From Verrucomicrobiia bacterium (GTDB lineage Bacteria > Verrucomicrobiota > Verrucomicrobiia > Opitutales > Opitutaceae), in the NCBI GenBank assembly GCA_011525695.1, contig WYBX01000139.1:62001-126000 (forward strand): 64,000 nt of DNA, written 5' to 3'. Position 1 is the first letter of the stretch, and every line of letters starts with the position of its first letter. Shown here one piece after another: positions 60,738 through 64,000 of this stretch. The position numbers and the translations under genes were made by a program. The notes beneath the pieces were generated by a model. It searched no databases, was not told where the DNA came from, and saw nothing but the letters and a program-made list of their open reading frames with translations.

Positions 60738-62663
60738 TTAGTTCCTTGTAATGACAAAATGGTAATGTCCGTTTGTCTGCAGCTTTTTGGCAATCAAGAC
60801 CACCCGATACAGCTCATTTCCCCAGACCTTCGATAAATGCGGATCACTTTGCGGAATCGTTTCAATCCTCCCGGTAAAACTGTTGGCGTCAAAAAGCATT
60901 TTAAAGGCACGACCGTCTTTGTTTAACTGAACCACACCGGCAGTTGTTAAATCCGGCTTCACCCACGTCATAAAATTCACCTGGTTGGGCGATTTGGTTT
61001 CTGTCAACTCAAAGAGATCATCGATTTCCAGCTTGTCCCGAGTTAAAGTATATTTCCGTGTCCATCGCTTTACCGCCGCATCTTCTGCATAGGCTCTTGC
61101 CATATTGAGGGAGAACTGGCTTCCTTGTGAGTCAAAAACAACCTCGCTCGCCTTGAACTGTGCCCCAAACCGCTGTGGCATGCCATTAATCATTGGAAGA
61201 TTATGGTAATTGCTCTGCATCGTCCAGATATTGTACCGTTCATTGCTGAAGGTCTGCCTTGTATAGGTGCCTACTCCTACATCGATAAATACGGGTATCG
61301 CATCGACGTATAATAGGAACGTTCCCACATCATTATGATTGTGGCTTTCCTTATTAAACCCTGCCTTGGCGGCAAGGAAGAAACCAGCCTCATTACGCAG
61401 ATAACACACCTGCGTTTGAGGATACCAGGTAGAGGAGACTTCGGGTAATGCCGGTATTACCTGGGACAACTCGGACGACGTGCGGATGTCTTCTATGCTG
61501 CGAAAAAAATCGACACCCGCATTTGCGCTTGCAACCGACGAACCCGCCTGAGCCAGGTAAGCGGCAAAAGTTTGCATTTCGGCACTGTTGACCGCCTTCC
61601 CATACCTGTAAATCAGCCCGCTTTCTCCTCCACTCCTTGCCGAGGCATCGGCAAAGTTCACCACCCATCCGTGCCCCACATAGCTCCTCCCGATGTATTC
61701 ACCCATGCGTTTAATCATTGGCTCGTCAAAAATGCCGAGCTTGCCCGCACTGGCATTACTGAGCAATTGCAGATAATCATAGAGTTTACCCGCTGCAACG
61801 CGCCAGTACGAAGCGCCTTCTTCACACGCACCATCTGCCTGCACATAATTGATGAACTGGTCCACGCTCTGCATGGTGCGATACACGGCTTCAGCCCGTT
61901 TGTCCGTGTTTTCCTCGAGCAGCAGGAAGCAGGCGAGCACATTGAAATTGCACCACGGATTCCAGTTGTTCACCATCACACCGGGTTTATAACCGAAGGC
62001 CTGCCACCAGAAATCACTACGCTCCATATACGGTGTCAGGATTCGTTCGCTGATGGTGTCATACAAACGACGGGAAATAACCGGATCCACTTTGTCCATC
62101 TCGGTACGCAGAAAATACCAGGTCCAGGCTAGGAAGGAAGCCATTTGGCCGGATGCCAAATCAATCATGTGCTCGGTGTAATCGGGTAATGAACGCTTCG
62201 ATTTCTGATCCGGCATACCCGCCGACGAAGCCCATGATGTCATTTCGCAACTATGCCAGATGCCATTAATAATCTGGTCCATGAAACGTCCTTTCCCCTC
62301 TGCCAGCTCGGCAAAAACCAGGTTGCTTAACGCCCTCCGATTTGCCCCCGATGGGCTTTCCATCGGCGCCCTGCTGCCGTTTCGTTCAAAGGCGAGATAA
62401 TCAGTGGCTGTTATTATCTTCCATGTATAGCCGAGAAAAGCTTCTCCGTTCTTGACCAGGTCCTGCTTTAGCGCCCCGGTTAATGCATCCCATCCGTTCC
62501 GGTTCTTGTAATCAGGATAGCCAGGCCAGCTTGTGTCATGAATAAGAGATGCTTTAATGTCCTGCAAGGAAGCTTTTGTCTGAAGAAGATCACGTTTTTC
62601 GTATGCAAATAGAGAAGACAGTACAAGTAAGAGAGACAAGCTGAGCGTGGTGCGTCGTAACAT
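60738..62663 (-). CDS. Heparinase II/III-like polysaccharide lyase, secreted
   Basis: A 641-residue lyase. Signal peptide MLRRTTLSLSLLLVLSSLFA. An (alpha/alpha) barrel follows (RNGWDALTGALKQDLVKNGE, WWQAFGYKPGVMVNNWNPWC, ACEEGASYWRVAAGKLYDYL). The C-terminal beta-sandwich has the catalytic region FNKESHNHNDVGTFLLYVDA and SNYHNLPMINGMPQRFG, as in heparinase-II-type PL families. The gene is visibly richer in A+T than its neighbours and has Bacteroidota-like style, so it may be transferred. The ATG 62663 begins the signal. Its substrate is probably a uronic-acid-containing glycan. Confidence 0.8.
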   Translation of the reverse strand: MLRRTTLSLSLLLVLSSLFAYEKRDLLQTKASLQDIKASLIHDTSWPGYPDYKNRNGWDALTGALKQDLVKNGEAFLGYTWKIITATDYLAFERNGSRAPMESPSGANRRALSNLVFAELAEGKGRFMDQIINGIWHSCEMTSWASSAGMPDQKSKRSLPDYTEHMIDLASGQMASFLAWTWYFLRTEMDKVDPVISRRLYDTISERILTPYMERSDFWWQAFGYKPGVMVNNWNPWCNFNVLACFLLLEENTDKRAEAVYRTMQSVDQFINYVQADGACEEGASYWRVAAGKLYDYLQLLSNASAGKLGIFDEPMIKRMGEYIGRSYVGHGWVVNFADASARSGGESGLIYRYGKAVNSAEMQTFAAYLAQAGSSVASANAGVDFFRSIEDIRTSSELSQVIPALPEVSSTWYPQTQVCYLRNEAGFFLAAKAGFNKESHNHNDVGTFLLYVDAIPVFIDVGVGTYTRQTFSNERYNIWTMQSNYHNLPMINGMPQRFGAQFKASEVVFDSQGSQFSLNMARAYAEDAAVKRWTRKYTLTRDKLEIDDLFELTETKSPNQVNFMTWVKPDLTTAGVVQLNKDGRAFKMLFDANSFTGRIETIPQSDPHLSKVWGNELYRVVLIAKKLQTNGHYHFVITRN

Positions 62664-62795
62664 GTGTGGTGTTTCTATAGCGCAGGAGTGTAAACGGTTG
62701 GATAGTGTACTCTCATGAGCGTTGAATTCAGCGGGTTCTGATCCGACCGTCGCATCTCGCAAGCCAATCGCTCACCCTTGGCGGTTGCAGCGCTG

Positions 62796-64000
62796 CTATC
62801 TCCTCCAGACATACAGCACCGCATCGCCGCCGTGGGGCGCTTTGAACACCTGCTTCGCGCCGCCGATCGTCGTCCCGCCAGGCGTCCGTGTGCCTTCGAC
62901 GGGATGGATCCACTCCAGGCTGAGTGTCCCCGACGCTGCGGTTAAGTCCACCGTCACATCGCCGCCCGCGGGCAGGTATACCAGGTACGCGCCGCCGGGG
63001 CGCGCCAGACAGTATTGCGAGGAAGCCAGGTCGTTGCGGGGAGTCATCGCCGCCAGCTTCATGCGTTCAGCACAGCGTCGTGTCTGCCCCATGGCCTTGC
63101 GCATCGCCTCCTGCTCGGCCTCGGATATCCACACCGGCTTCGAATCGTACCAGTCCATGAGAATCGGCTGCAGTCCCCTCGTGAAGCATTTCCAGACCCA
63201 TCCCTTCTGCGGCGCGGCAGGCCAGATGTGGTCCGGGTCCATGATGATGACTTTCCGCCCATCGTTGGCTGGCGGATCCACCCCCCATACTTTGCTCCCC
63301 TCGTCCTTCGCCCATCCGCCAGGCGCGATCCAATCGTAGGGGCCGCTAAAGAGCAGGTCGTTGCGGGCAATCCAGGACTGATATTTCTTCCACTGAGACT
63401 TGTCGAAAATCGCGGTCATTCCGACCGGATGCTGTCTGGGTTTGGTGGCCTGGTATTCCTTGATATACTTGCACAAATGAACGCCCCATTCCTCCGCCTT
63501 CTCGCCAGGCTCGTTGCAGATCTCATAGAGGACGTTGTCCAAGTCATTGATCGTATCCACGACTTTGCGGACGTAGGCCTCCTGGAGGCGCACCACGTCC
63601 GGCACGCTAAGGGTATGGAAGGCCACCATGCCGCCTCCGTCCACTCCGTCGATGTTGTTGTCCGGGTGAAACGCGTGTCCTGGCCAAGCCTCGTGGCCAA
63701 ACGAGCTTTCAAACAGCATGACGGCGACGTAGATCCCGCGGTCGCGGGCAGCGGTCACACGCGAGCGCATCCGCTCGAAATAGTGCTGATCGAACTTGGA
63801 CAGGTCGAACTTGGGCTTCCCATCCCGCGCGTTGCCCGGACCCGTGCGAGGCCACGGATGGGGCGATACCGTGAAGCTGTACTTGGTCGAGGGCTCCTGG
63901 GCGAACTCGAAGAACCACAGGCGAAAAAAGTTGTGGTGGTAGGACTGGAGGAAATCCAGGTAGCGGTCGAAATCGAACCTCCCGCTCAGTGCGTCCGGGG
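62796..64000 (-). CDS. GH5-like glycoside hydrolase, C-terminal part (cut by window edge)
   Basis: The frame runs from the right edge of the window to a stop at 62796, giving 401 residues of the protein; the start lies beyond 64000. It reads FDFDRYLDFLQSYHHNFFRL, WFFEFAQEPSTKYSF, VMLFESSFGHEAWPGHAFHP, then NVLYEICNEPGEKAEEWGV, where NEP contains the acid/base Glu of clan A hydrolases. WGVDPPANDGRKVIIMDPDH and PVWISEAEQEAMR (possible nucleophile Glu) follow. It ends with a small beta-domain (GDAVLYVWRR). It is probably an exported hydrolase of the same glycan-use locus as the lyase. The exact GH family is not fixed. Confidence 0.72.
   Translation of the reverse strand, partial: PDALSGRFDFDRYLDFLQSYHHNFFRLWFFEFAQEPSTKYSFTVSPHPWPRTGPGNARDGKPKFDLSKFDQHYFERMRSRVTAARDRGIYVAVMLFESSFGHEAWPGHAFHPDNNIDGVDGGGMVAFHTLSVPDVVRLQEAYVRKVVDTINDLDNVLYEICNEPGEKAEEWGVHLCKYIKEYQATKPRQHPVGMTAIFDKSQWKKYQSWIARNDLLFSGPYDWIAPGGWAKDEGSKVWGVDPPANDGRKVIIMDPDHIWPAAPQKGWVWKCFTRGLQPILMDWYDSKPVWISEAEQEAMRKAMGQTRRCAERMKLAAMTPRNDLASSQYCLARPGGAYLVYLPAGGDVTVDLTAASGTLSLEWIHPVEGTRTPGGTTIGGAKQVFKAPHGGDAVLYVWRR

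Overview
The window looks like a high-GC chromosome segment of a Verrucomicrobiota bacterium, probably close to the Opitutales. The clues are a PEP-CTERM exported protein, a TonB receptor whose mature N-terminus has the style seen in that group, several Tat-exported Gfo/Idh/MocA oxidoreductases, a DUF1080-esterase fusion, and dense operons whose genes overlap by ATGA or GTGA. The assignment rests on gene content, not on a marker gene. No rRNA, tRNA or CRISPR array was seen.

Region 1 (1-2.1 kb) is ordinary chromosome: the N-terminus of a TonB receptor, an Lrp-type effector-domain protein and a PEP-CTERM protein. Region 2 (2.5-14.2 kb) is a defence island. It holds a HEPN-like protein, a complete qatABCD operon in canonical order, a divergent SIR2-domain protein, a recA fragment, a PD-(D/E)XK-like protein, and a compact four-gene operon (GHKL ATPase, STAS/DUF4325-like, a small unknown, DUF4417-like). 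That last operon is the best candidate here for an undescribed system.

Region 3 (14-33.3 kb) is the backbone of a mobilizable element: D12-class adenine methylase, RadC, SWIB, response regulator, XRE regulator, a giant methylase-helicase split by a frameshift, a MobF relaxase, a putative oriT gap, then HTH-like, ParA-like, TraM-like and coupling proteins. No integrase and no mating-pair genes are visible. Several remnants (recA, a frameshifted RHH gene, a partial paralogue) indicate turnover.

Region 4 (33.4-46.9 kb) is catabolic chromosome. An AraC regulator and a racemase-like protein without its catalytic cysteines are followed by a class IV aminotransferase. Next comes an overlapping operon of an esterase fusion, a GH42-like hydrolase, a Gfo/Idh enzyme, a sugar isomerase and a DapB-like dehydrogenase, then an M14 peptidase and an ECF sigma factor.

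Region 5 (46.9-60.6 kb) is a ten-gene operon facing its own AraC regulator. It encodes every part of a corrinoid methyl-transfer pathway: a URO-D-family methyltransferase, a corrinoid protein, a pterin methyltransferase, an MTHFR fused to its C-terminal cysteine domain, a RACo activator and a MetH-activation-like protein, plus an amidohydrolase and an enolase-superfamily enzyme. It probably strips methyl groups from a methylated substrate and passes them to tetrahydrofolate. Truncated URO-D relics lie on both sides. Region 6 (60.7-64 kb) has a lower-GC heparinase-II/III-like lyase, probably acquired, and the 3' part of a GH5-like hydrolase.
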